Shown piece after piece: positions 46,101 through 54,007 of a stretch of DNA of 64,000 bases (within the stretch, counting starts at the first letter, position 1; each line of letters begins with the position of its first letter). The position numbers and the translations under genes are program-made. Under the pieces are notes generated by a model. That model did no database searches. It worked only from the letters and a program-made list of their open reading frames with translations, and was not told the origin of the DNA. The stretch is from contig PCBK01000080.1 in the NCBI GenBank assembly GCA_002731275.1, positions 62,001 to 126,000 of the forward strand. The letters are read 5' to 3'. This stretch comes from Deltaproteobacteria bacterium (GTDB taxonomy: Bacteria; Myxococcota_C; UBA6777).

Positions 46101-46713
46101 TTCGGTCGGTGTGGGAGTCGCAAGTGCTCTTGGATTTATCGGTAACTCCGAGCAATTTGACACCGCTTACAAAAGCTATGGACCGAGTGGATCGATCATT
46201 CCACACTATCGAAAGTGGGGGTGGGGATTGTGGCCTGTTCATTATGTCGGCCTCACTGCCTACGTTCATCCTACCAACGCCAACCACCTTGACTGGGAGC
46301 TTTGGAATGTCGGATGGTCTGGGTCTTCTCATTGGTTTGAGCTGACCTTTCTCAAGCTGCTCTTCGGCGATCGGTTTTTGTTGTTAACACCAGTGAAGCT
46401 CACCTACTCCCGTGGTTTTGTGGCAAATGTTCTCAAGTTTGGTGTTCATGCTTACGTTGGGTTCATGTATCACAGTAACAACGAAGGCGAAGATCTCTGG
46501 TCGCTCAACCCAAACATCGGTGTTCACCTCACGATCGCTTCATTCGTCAAAGTGGAATTCAATGTTGGGACAAAACTCTTCCGGTTCGAAGATACTGCCA
46601 CTGTAAAGGACGATTTGTTCACAAATACACACCCAATGTTGCTCAACATCTCCATTGGCCTTGCACAACCACAGGGCTGGCTTTGGTGGGTTCTTGCTTC
46701 AGGGAAAGGCTAA
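43159..46713 (+). CDS. Very large patatin-like phospholipase, exported
   Basis: The ATG at 43159 follows AGGAAATGCAG and starts a signal peptide (MKRSCVVLFTSFFIYVGGSQA); the protein has 1184 residues. A patatin domain holds the oxyanion loop EGGISMGAYEAG (about 36-47), the nucleophile Ser145 in SVSGGSAG, and the Asp402 dyad partner in FVDGGTFDNLPIG, split by large insertions. A Gln/Lys/Arg-rich coiled coil follows (about 495-580), then a mixed helical part. The last 200 residues are rich in aromatic, alternating strands (WGLWPVHYVGLTAYVHP, FELTFLKLLFG, VKLTYSRGFVANVLKFGVHAY) that could form an outer-membrane barrel. Phospholipase A activity is expected from the complete dyad. Typical patatin-like proteins are 300-700 residues. 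Confidence 0.78.
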   Translation: MKRSCVVLFTSFFIYVGGSQAQSPSNKPQPLAVALEGGISMGAYEAGVAWVLMSFLKLRYELELGELHMKKRGYTNKDCLNFFRKKRASTDRKFINYCRLWKRMSGMKKSNENGYTLQRRFEKSRRSFLGLIKDPFKIVSVSGGSAGNINTFLSTMTWFDESIGSVQNNYFWNAWMTVGLNTLQGNTSHCGTYKRALLSNYKLIQPNPTHGNEPAFIRKYNCPNTIRDMYTINDGLFTRRAFMLPIHFLKERFEKKNPSRLWSPYANKLLKDTFWISIPLAGAQARDSQLGNVTYATQNYHVAFRPFLQGKRMGFLQTPKTPIKKQTLGFISQRVILRERKRYGIAFSTTQNVFKAGSAFPMAFGSVGIPVCQGTLKACMAKQRFGCKPEQKNSTCTKFFVDGGTFDNLPIGLAYNYIEKPTDQQKAKILSITTTRETYQQYSAVHLKPPPDASEFRGLSFLLKYLSGIASTAMTGEKRNFFLELLRKQRNVKKRIRSRAARLTRERLRQLRMLHQQQIQKFQSGIDTIQKHIDEFSSMGILSKEQKQQSNALNQKMQFLQEQRQQLKEFFRLQRQLLRKGFPQPPLASNQRQKFIPRQPIISHGIYGSHLVSFAAFIGPHYRKYDFYLGMFDAMRMILRHEFQKKPRARGTFWSSQTIEDIRFLYRLFELDRPSHQEAWFVIHAAFEEALRKEFQHSVFETLFANRERKPSVVHKELRTAYPLVQRLITLKRVKRWIQFASLSVSSRTRKMDHIFPHLLSVGKLSAKKQAAQRAKKDAKIFKFVKRIYDRTLYDRAKKTTFSALYRKTFNTSQMRLTELPLPKTPSKELKVITNAILMQGYDVMQKLLDIFEMDMFNTSGNKKSQAEERCESFYAELNMQPNRKKRLVAECVIDLKREWMLSKRYVINKHKGYTSDVAYKQILQADGIYGIQQRIKAHIKELPLLTKNEKDFAENSVNWFRKIVKSLLNRLWEIELDNKNSVGVGVASALGFIGNSEQFDTAYKSYGPSGSIIPHYRKWGWGLWPVHYVGLTAYVHPTNANHLDWELWNVGWSGSSHWFELTFLKLLFGDRFLLLTPVKLTYSRGFVANVLKFGVHAYVGFMYHSNNEGEDLWSLNPNIGVHLTIASFVKVEFNVGTKLFRFEDTATVKDDLFTNTHPMLLNISIGLAQPQGWLWWVLASGKG

Positions 46714-46755
46714 ACGTTGTACGAAGAGGGCGATGGACAGGTTGTTCGTTTGTTT

Positions 46756-47637
46756 TTACGAGAGGAGGGCGTCGGATTTGAGTTCTTTGTAGAGGGTGAG
46801 TTGGGCCGCTTGTGTGTTGAGCTGGAGCCAGACACGAAGGAGGATGTAGATTTGCTGGATGAGGAAGAGCCAGAGGAGCATAGTTTTTCCTGGAGAGAGC
46901 CAGAATGTCCCGAGATAGTAGAGGCCATAGAGCACACCACCGAGCGCGAGCAGTCCCAACGCGAGCGTAAACACCGCGAAGAGATTGGAGACTACAACCC
47001 GAAATGAACGCCACAATTGACGAAAGACACCAGGGTTGTCTTCCGCGACAAGGCCGACTTTTACGTAGGTTAGGTAAGTGTGAAGTCCCCAAAATCCGAG
47101 CATAAAGAGCCCAAACTTCAGCCATGACATCATCACAACAGAGGGTTCGTCAATGCTACCTTTGACGTATCCATTCAGGATGCCAGCGAACTTGCGGTAC
47201 AGGAAGAAGTAGAGTCCGTACATGAGCAGCGAGATGATAAAGAATCTGAAAAATCGCCAAAAGTAACGTCCCGCACCGTGAAAGAACTCAGCGAAGCTGA
47301 ACTTGACATCTTCATGGTTGAAGAGATACAGCACCCCACCAGAGAGAAAGATCTGCAAAAAGAGGTACACAGCCGCAACACTGAGCAACGCGAAGACATA
47401 CAGCGCTGGGGCACCCTGCTGCGCGTACACAAGCTCGAAGACGTATTGAAGTTGAAATTGTTTTTGCAATTCTTCGGCGTAGAGGCTTTTACCAAGACTT
47501 TGCTGAAGCAGAAAGAACAAAGGCGCGACGACCGCGAGCGCGGCGACCAGATTGAGAAACCAGTACAAAAACCACATCTTGATATGGCGTGTTGTATGTC
47601 TGAGACCTTCCGAGAAGGCGTAACCGATATGTTCCAT
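46756..47637 (-). CDS. Polytopic membrane protein of unknown function
   Basis: The 293-residue protein is strongly hydrophobic with about six membrane helices (near residues 24-45, 78-105, 128-150, 170-190, 215-245 and 250-275) and a basic N-terminus (HTTRHIK). The layout resembles membrane domains of the DUF4013 or glycerophosphodiester-phosphodiesterase-associated kind, but I see no diagnostic motif. It starts 27 bp after the stop of the M1 peptidase gene in the same direction, so the two are likely one operon. Its function is unknown. Confidence 0.68.
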   Translation of the reverse strand: MEHIGYAFSEGLRHTTRHIKMWFLYWFLNLVAALAVVAPLFFLLQQSLGKSLYAEELQKQFQLQYVFELVYAQQGAPALYVFALLSVAAVYLFLQIFLSGGVLYLFNHEDVKFSFAEFFHGAGRYFWRFFRFFIISLLMYGLYFFLYRKFAGILNGYVKGSIDEPSVVMMSWLKFGLFMLGFWGLHTYLTYVKVGLVAEDNPGVFRQLWRSFRVVVSNLFAVFTLALGLLALGGVLYGLYYLGTFWLSPGKTMLLWLFLIQQIYILLRVWLQLNTQAAQLTLYKELKSDALLS

Positions 47638-47664
47638 AGGTATCTTTTCCTTGTGTCGTGAAGG

Positions 47665-49836
47665 TTATCCCAAAAAGCTCGTCATGAACTGGAGAATGTT
47701 TTGGACGATAAACAGGAGCCGAAGGCTCCACGACACTTGAGGTCTGGCTTTGGGTTTGAGCGTGCGGCTGTTGTTTGCGTAGTTGATATCGAGGAGGAGC
47801 TTTCTCTCTGGATCAACTTGCGCTGAGATCAATCTGGATGGACCCGAAAACGAGAAACGCTTCCATCGGTACTTTCCATCCCACGTCTTTCTCAACTTCT
47901 TGCCATCTGCAAATGTAAACTCGATCTCCACCGGCCACACAGCCTCACCATAACGACGCACAAGGACATCGGAATCGTAGATGACCTTTTCCTTTTTCTT
48001 TTTGGTTTTCTTTTTAGAGAGGTCGATCGTCGTTTGGATGACCTTTTTCTTTGTGGGCTTGCGTACTGCAGGTCTCTTCTTTGGTTTTTTCACCAACGCT
48101 TTGGGCGGCTTACTCGCGTCAAAGACCCCTCTGTACTTCTTCTTGCGCTTGTGTGAACGCAACAAACCAATCCCATAATCCAAGACATTAGTACCGTGCA
48201 CAAATTGCTTAAAAAACGGTGTCATGTCTTTTCCGGCTGCTTTGTTGATCGCGTCCTGGAAATTCTTGGCGTAGGGGTGTTTGTATCGCCATGTATCGGC
48301 ATACAGACGCATCCCTCGCGCCATCTTTTGGGGTCCAATGACACGTTCGAGTGTTTGGAGGACAAGACCTGTCTTGGCGTAGGATTGTTTGGCGTAGCTG
48401 ACCGGAGAGTAAAACTTCCAGGCCGCACGTGAGAGTCTGTCGAGCTTTGGACTCAGCGCGAGGTGTCCGACACGAGCCATCCCCAAGGGATCATTTTTGA
48501 TAGAGAAGAACGACATCGGCAAGTGCAAGAAGCGCGGGATGATCTGACTACGTGGGTACAACTTACTCATAATCTTGATGTCTGTGTAAGTGTTGATACC
48601 TTCGTCAAGCCAAGGCTCTTCGAACTCGTTGGTCGCGAGCATTCCTTGGAAGAATTGGTGGCCAAATTCATGGACGATCAGCTTCTCAATACCGCGCTGT
48701 TCAGGGTGGACAAACCAGCGTGTACCTGCCGTGAAGAGCGTCGCGTACTCCATCCCTGCGAAACCACGTTCACTGCCTTCCCAGGCTGGATCGACGAGTG
48801 TGACGACTTTATAGGGATAGGGGCCGTACCAAAGGCCATAGAGCTTCAGTGATTGTTTGAGCGCGTCGACGTGCCGTTCGAGAAGATGAACGTGGTAAGG
48901 CTGCATCAAAAAGATCATCTTCACGTCGTTGAGCTTGACCTTCGAGAGGGGGAGTCCAAGGCGCTTGGCTACAGCTTTGCGTTCTTTGAGTGAGACATCA
49001 CGGTCTGCCTTAAAGATCCGCACAAACTTGCGGTAGTGCTTGTAGGCAGTCCATGCAAAATCGTGGACGTCTTTTTGTGTGAATGTATGTGTGGTGACTG
49101 GACGCTTTGGGTGTTTTTTCGAGGTGAATTGTGTACCTGTCGCGCCGACGATGTAGCTGTTGGGGACAGTGATGTCGACCTTATAGGCTCCAAAGTCTGC
49201 GTAGTATTCGGAGGTCGCGTGGTATTGGTGGCAATTCCAGCGACCTTTTTTGGCTCCACGAACCCCTGCTTTTTCGTATACACCGAGCTTAGGATACCAT
49301 TGCCCGACAAAAAAGTAGTCGCCTCTGTAGCCTGAGCGCGCGAAGGCACGGGGGAGGCGCGTGACAAACTGTGTTCGCAATTTGATCGTGCCACCTGGTG
49401 GGACAGGAGAGGGGAGCTTGACGCGAATGACGGTCTGATCATCTTTGTTTTGGTCGTCAGGCTGGACAAAACGGATGTCCTTTGTGATGTCTTTTCCACC
49501 GACGATTTGGAGCTTCTTGACTTGGGTCCAACCCCAATGTCCGTCTTTCATTCTTGGGGTGAAGCTGCCAAGGCGTCCTTTGGCCCACTCTCTCATGAAG
49601 GTGCTCTTCTCGTTTTTGAAGGCGTTCATGTAGAGATGGAACCAGAGGTCTCCAACGTGATCTTGGGAGTCATTTCTCCACGTGATCAATTGGGTGCCGG
49701 TGATTTTTTTGGTGACTGGATCAAGCTCGACGGACATGTTGTAGTCCGCGATATGCTTGCTTTTGTTGTTTGCGTGTGTTGGGAGCGCGAACAAACACGC
49801 GCCAAAGAACACACAGTAGAAGGCAAAAATTCTCAA
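47665..49836 (-). CDS. Exported M1-family metallopeptidase
   Basis: The start is TTG at 49836, with AGGAGAG five bases upstream. The 723-residue protein has a signal peptide (FAFYCVFFGACLFALPTHA) and an M1 aminopeptidase-like architecture: an N-terminal beta saddle (about 30-230), then the thermolysin-like domain with HEFGH at 389-393 and the third zinc ligand Glu412 in WLDEGI, exactly 18 residues later. The exopeptidase motif GxMEN appears as GFAGMEYATL. A Lys-rich insertion (about 595-640, KKPKKRPAVRKPTKKKV) precedes a beta domain. The C-terminus is hydrophobic. It probably trims peptides in the periplasm or outside the cell. Confidence 0.85.
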   Translation of the reverse strand: MRIFAFYCVFFGACLFALPTHANNKSKHIADYNMSVELDPVTKKITGTQLITWRNDSQDHVGDLWFHLYMNAFKNEKSTFMREWAKGRLGSFTPRMKDGHWGWTQVKKLQIVGGKDITKDIRFVQPDDQNKDDQTVIRVKLPSPVPPGGTIKLRTQFVTRLPRAFARSGYRGDYFFVGQWYPKLGVYEKAGVRGAKKGRWNCHQYHATSEYYADFGAYKVDITVPNSYIVGATGTQFTSKKHPKRPVTTHTFTQKDVHDFAWTAYKHYRKFVRIFKADRDVSLKERKAVAKRLGLPLSKVKLNDVKMIFLMQPYHVHLLERHVDALKQSLKLYGLWYGPYPYKVVTLVDPAWEGSERGFAGMEYATLFTAGTRWFVHPEQRGIEKLIVHEFGHQFFQGMLATNEFEEPWLDEGINTYTDIKIMSKLYPRSQIIPRFLHLPMSFFSIKNDPLGMARVGHLALSPKLDRLSRAAWKFYSPVSYAKQSYAKTGLVLQTLERVIGPQKMARGMRLYADTWRYKHPYAKNFQDAINKAAGKDMTPFFKQFVHGTNVLDYGIGLLRSHKRKKKYRGVFDASKPPKALVKKPKKRPAVRKPTKKKVIQTTIDLSKKKTKKKKEKVIYDSDVLVRRYGEAVWPVEIEFTFADGKKLRKTWDGKYRWKRFSFSGPSRLISAQVDPERKLLLDINYANNSRTLKPKARPQVSWSLRLLFIVQNILQFMTSFLG

Positions 49837-49880
49837 TCTTCTCTCCTGTCTCTTGTCGAATTCGGGGATATGAGTTGTTT

Positions 49881-52800
49881 CTACTTTCGCATTTTTGGTG
49901 GGATATTCCCTCGCTGCGGCGTTTGGTTGGCTTGTGCTTGTGCTTGTGCCGCCGCTTGGAGGATTTGTGGGTTGTGGACAAAGCGCAACGCGCTCTCAAG
50001 TGAGATCTTGCCCCTTTGGAAGAGATCCTTGAGCGCGTCGTCCATTGTGACCATTCCGTGCTTTTTGGAGACTTCGAGCGTGCTCTTGGCTTGGTGCATT
50101 TTTCCTTCGCGGATCAGGTGTCGGATCGCCGGTGTCGCGACCATAATCTCAAAGGCTGCGATTCGACCGTCGTTTGATTTGCGTCTCATCAATCGCTGTG
50201 AGACGACACCGAGTAGACAGGTCGAGAGTTGCGAGCGGATCTGCGGTTGTTGGTGCGCCGGGTAAGCGTCAATGATACGGTCGATCGTCTGAATGGCATC
50301 GTTTGTGTGGAGTGTTGCGAGCACAAGGTGGCCTGTCTCAGCCGCGGTCATCGCGGCTGAGATGGTCTCCAGATCACGCATCTCACCGATCAGGATGACA
50401 TCGGGATCTTGTCGAAGGACGTATTTTAGCGCGTTTGAGAAGCCCTTTGTGTCGGCGTTGACCTCTCGCTGGTCAACTGTCGCGAGAGCGCTCTCGTGGG
50501 TAAATTCGATGGGATCTTCGACTGTGATGATTCGGCAGGGGCGTGTCTGGTTGACCCTGTCGATCATACAGGCGAGGGTTGTCGATTTCCCTGATCCTGT
50601 CGGTCCAACGACCAACAGCAGGCCATGAGGTTGATCGGCGAGCTTCATGACTTGTTTGGGGATCTCCATCGTGCTTGGATCGGGGATCTTCGTGGGGATC
50701 GAGCGCAAAGAGGTCGCCATGTTGCCTTTTTGGTAGTACGCATTGACGCGAAAGCGCTGACCGTTTTCGAGTGATAAGGCAAAGTCAAGCTCGCGGTTGA
50801 GTTGGTACTCACTTCGTTGTCGGACTGTGAGGATGGAGTACAGCAACAATCTCATATCTGCTTCACTCAAGGGGAGGTAAGGAAGCGGTTCGAGGCTTCC
50901 GTTGATTCGGAGAATCGGGGGGCGTCCTGTTGTCAGGTGTAGGTCGGAGGCGCCTCTCTTGAGCACGAGGTGGAGCAAGGTCTTCATGTCGAGCTCGCCC
51001 GTTGGATCTGCGTCGTGACCGCCCTGGAAGGCGCGCACACCTGTCTCCATACCTTGCGCTGAGAGTGAGAACTCGTCGGGGTTCGTCGCGTAGGCTTTAC
51101 CGACCTCAAAGCTGATCTGACCACGACGATAAAGGGAGAGCAAAGAGCGGTTAAAGCTGATCAAGCCGGGATCTGTGCTGCTCTTGAGGAGGTCTTCCAT
51201 CTCCTCCATGCGCTGTTGACGAAGGAGCTGTGTCGCGGCAGGTGTACAGCTCAACATCTCGACTGCGAGGGCGCGACCTTTTCCGTCTTTCTTTGGGACC
51301 AAGCGCTGGGAGAGGATCCCCTGCAATGAGAGGGAGAGGTCCATCGCGACCTGTTCTCGAAGGTGTTCAGGGTAGTAGCTCATGATACGTTGGAGCGTCT
51401 GTGTCGCGTTGATCGTGTGGAGACTGGCCAGGACGAGGTGTCCTGTTAGGGCTGCCGAGATCGCGACTGACATCGTCTCATGGTCGCGCATCTCACCGAT
51501 TAAGATGACGTCAGGGCTCTCCCTGACGACGTGTCGTAAGGCGGCGTGGAAGGACTCGGTGTCTGAGCCGACTTCTCGCTGTGTAATGCGGCTCTTTTGG
51601 TCGTGGTGGATAAATTCGATGGGCTCTTCAATGGTGACGATGTGTGCCTGTCTGTTTTGGTTGATGTGGTTGATCAGCGCCGCGAGCGTCGTTGATTTAC
51701 CAGAGCCAGTGGCACCTGTGACGAGGACGAGACCTCTGTGGATTTTGGCGAAGTGGGTGAGTGACTCAGGGAGTCCCAACTCTTGGAAGGTGAGATTCCC
51801 TAACGGGATCGCACGTGCGACCAACGCCATCTTGCCCGTCTGTTTGTGCAGGTTGAGACGAAAGCGCCTCTTCTCATCGATGGAATAACCAATGTCGAGA
51901 TCACCGGTCTCGTCGTACCGTTTGCGTGCTCGTGAGGGGAGCGCCTGCGTAAAGAAAGACTCGAATTGTTCGCGGGTGTTGGGAGCGATATCTAGTGTGA
52001 CGACTTTCCCGTGTACTCTGAGCGCTGGAGGTCTTGTTTCGCACAGAAAGAGGTCCGATGCGTTCCATTCATCCATATGTTGAAAGAGTTGGACGATTGC
52101 ATCGAGGCCTTCGAGCGCTTGCTTTTGATCTTCTGAGAGTGTCGGGGCTTTGCGCTCGACCTCCCACTCTTTGGGTAGTTTTTGTGTGGTCTTGGTGTTC
52201 TCTGTGAAAGAGACTGGGGTGGCGGGTTTGATATTCGCAATGATCTCTGGCTCATGTTGGAGGATCGGCTCAAACTCGCTGACCTCGCCCATTTCTCTGC
52301 TCGCGAACATCTCCTTTTGTAAGAAACCTCTCTGCTCTTCGGCTTCTGAGGGAGGATCGAACTCCACCATATCATGACACCAGACCGTGACGAGCAGTTG
52401 TCGCTCTGTCTTGGACAGAGTGTCAGGGTACACACGTGTTGGTGAGCCATAGTCCAAGAGTTGTTTTTTGGCAGAGCGTCCGAGAATGTCCAGAGAGGGA
52501 GAAGCCGGGACGGTGATGATCGGAGAGTGATGGAAGGCCGCCTGAAACAAGCGGTTGAGCAAGGTCTCATCACTTGAGCGAGCGAGACCATAGCGGACCA
52601 TAAAGAGCGTGGGCAGTTGATCTGCAGGAATCATCGATGGTGAGGGGTTAGCTGAGCTTTGGAAGGAGAACTGACCTGACGTATTGATGAAGAGTCGAAT
52701 CGCCTGTTTCACGAGCGCAGAGACCATATCTTTGTCGCCGGGCCCGGTTGCTTCTAGCGGCTCATCGGACCACTGGAGACCGACGATGCTACCATTTAGG

Positions 52801-52949
52801 AGACCAATTTGGCAACGTTCGCTTCCAAAGTCGACGACCATTTGGCCTGTTGCACGGTTGATCGCGCAGAGCCCAAGGAGGAGGGGAAGTGGGTTTTTCT
52901 CCAGATCACCAGAGAGCTTGGGGCCTTGTGGGGTCGCTTCGATATCCAT
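49881..52949 (-). CDS. Double PilT-type retraction ATPase with DUF4388-like N-terminus
   Basis: The 1022-residue protein starts behind AGGAG. Residues about 1-110 (KLSGDLEKNPLPLLLGLCAINRATGQMVVDFG) match the DUF4388/PATAN-type regulatory domain common in Myxococcota. Two complete PilT modules follow. Module 1 has GATGSGKST (about 413-421) and DVILIGEMRDHET. Module 2 has GPTGSGKST (about 781-789) and DVILIGEMRDLET. The retraction-specific AIRNLIRE motif is kept in module 2 (AIRHLIREGK, about 940) but is degenerate in module 1 (AATQLLRQQR). The C-terminus is Ala/Gln-rich. PilT hexamers depolymerise type IV pili. No other pilus genes are in the window. Confidence 0.88.
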   Translation of the reverse strand: MDIEATPQGPKLSGDLEKNPLPLLLGLCAINRATGQMVVDFGSERCQIGLLNGSIVGLQWSDEPLEATGPGDKDMVSALVKQAIRLFINTSGQFSFQSSANPSPSMIPADQLPTLFMVRYGLARSSDETLLNRLFQAAFHHSPIITVPASPSLDILGRSAKKQLLDYGSPTRVYPDTLSKTERQLLVTVWCHDMVEFDPPSEAEEQRGFLQKEMFASREMGEVSEFEPILQHEPEIIANIKPATPVSFTENTKTTQKLPKEWEVERKAPTLSEDQKQALEGLDAIVQLFQHMDEWNASDLFLCETRPPALRVHGKVVTLDIAPNTREQFESFFTQALPSRARKRYDETGDLDIGYSIDEKRRFRLNLHKQTGKMALVARAIPLGNLTFQELGLPESLTHFAKIHRGLVLVTGATGSGKSTTLAALINHINQNRQAHIVTIEEPIEFIHHDQKSRITQREVGSDTESFHAALRHVVRESPDVILIGEMRDHETMSVAISAALTGHLVLASLHTINATQTLQRIMSYYPEHLREQVAMDLSLSLQGILSQRLVPKKDGKGRALAVEMLSCTPAATQLLRQQRMEEMEDLLKSSTDPGLISFNRSLLSLYRRGQISFEVGKAYATNPDEFSLSAQGMETGVRAFQGGHDADPTGELDMKTLLHLVLKRGASDLHLTTGRPPILRINGSLEPLPYLPLSEADMRLLLYSILTVRQRSEYQLNRELDFALSLENGQRFRVNAYYQKGNMATSLRSIPTKIPDPSTMEIPKQVMKLADQPHGLLLVVGPTGSGKSTTLACMIDRVNQTRPCRIITVEDPIEFTHESALATVDQREVNADTKGFSNALKYVLRQDPDVILIGEMRDLETISAAMTAAETGHLVLATLHTNDAIQTIDRIIDAYPAHQQPQIRSQLSTCLLGVVSQRLMRRKSNDGRIAAFEIMVATPAIRHLIREGKMHQAKSTLEVSKKHGMVTMDDALKDLFQRGKISLESALRFVHNPQILQAAAQAQAQANQTPQRGNIPPKMRK

Positions 52950-53140
52950 CGATGTTCTCCTGAGCGTGTTGTCTTTGAGAAGTTGAAGAGAGAGAGCTGA
53001 GACTCTCTTGGGGTGGAGGATTCACGTGATGAGTGTGGTGATCTGGTGGTGCTTATGTGAATGACTCCTTACAAGTTTGTGTACCGTGAACCTTGTAAGA
53101 AACGTCTGAGTGGAGAGAAACATTCCATCAAACGTGAAGA

Positions 53141-53968
53141 TCAAAACTCGAACTCTGCTGTCCCGATGATACTCGCGCCTTCGGCTGTTCCTGCGCTGGT
53201 GAGGTTGAGCGTACCACCGATCGCTTGTCCGATGACATCGGGTTTGGTTGGGCTAAATTCGGTGAGCTGATCGAGGTACGTCGCGGTGACACTTGTGCCA
53301 TCGACCTGGATTGTGCCTTTGGCGACTTTGGCCACAGGGATATCAAAGCGCAACTCTTTGGAGAGTTTCTCCGAGTACGTTGTGCTTACGATCGTTCGGA
53401 GGACAGATGCGCCCGCTTCGTTTTTGGTGACGTAGGCGTATGAGATATCAGTGAGTGAGATGCCATCGCCGTCAATTTTTCCTGTGGCGTTGTTGCTGCG
53501 TCCTGTGCCGAGGAAACAACGGTTGGAGGAGCAGACTTGGTACGATTTGCACTGTGCGTTGCTGCTACATTGGGCTTGAGGGGCTGTCGGGTTGATGACC
53601 GTGTAGCCTTTTGTAAAGGTGAACGTGATGTACCCACGTACACATTTGCTTTTGCTCTTCCAACAAACAGGCTTGCTGGGATCAGTGCAGTCATCACTGG
53701 AGGTGCATTTGATGGGGCCTTTTTCGACGACCGGTTCGGGTTGTACCGAGGCGTCTTTGACTGGCTCTTTTGTGGGCTCTTCTTTTACTGTGGGTTCTTC
53801 TTGAGCTGGTGTCTCCGGTTTCTCCGAAGTACAGGCACCTCGAACACAATACTGTCCTGTTGGGCAGTTGTAGTCTTGCGAGCATGGACCTGCAGGATCT
53901 GAACATCCGACTGAGGACAAAAAGAACATCAAAAATAGGACACAGAAGCCAGGTAACAAACGCTTCAT
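53141..53968 (-). CDS. Cys-rich lipoprotein of unknown function
   Basis: From the ATG at 53968 (AGGAGG ten bases upstream) the 275-residue protein has a lipobox at Cys22 (FLSSVGC), a Cys-repeat segment (PCSQDYNCPTGQYCVRGACT), a Pro/Glu/Lys-rich linker, a second Cys segment (CTSSDDCTDPSKPVCW, CSSNAQCKSYQVCSSNRC), and a beta-rich C-terminal domain of about 120 residues. The modules resemble those of the beta-helix lipoprotein and the 972-residue lipoprotein elsewhere in the window. It is the last gene of the thioredoxin/barrel operon, 39 bp after the barrel gene. No enzymatic motif is seen. Confidence 0.65.
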   Translation of the reverse strand: MKRLLPGFCVLFLMFFLSSVGCSDPAGPCSQDYNCPTGQYCVRGACTSEKPETPAQEEPTVKEEPTKEPVKDASVQPEPVVEKGPIKCTSSDDCTDPSKPVCWKSKSKCVRGYITFTFTKGYTVINPTAPQAQCSSNAQCKSYQVCSSNRCFLGTGRSNNATGKIDGDGISLTDISYAYVTKNEAGASVLRTIVSTTYSEKLSKELRFDIPVAKVAKGTIQVDGTSVTATYLDQLTEFSPTKPDVIGQAIGGTLNLTSAGTAEGASIIGTAEFEF

Positions 53969-54007
53969 GAGATAAAAACCTCCTGTGAGATGGATCCCCA
54001 TATGGGG

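Noticed and set aside
49450-50265. 271-residue plus-strand frame opposite the M1 peptidase and PilT genes
   Set aside because: It spans the ends of two well-supported genes in antisense and has no conserved motif.
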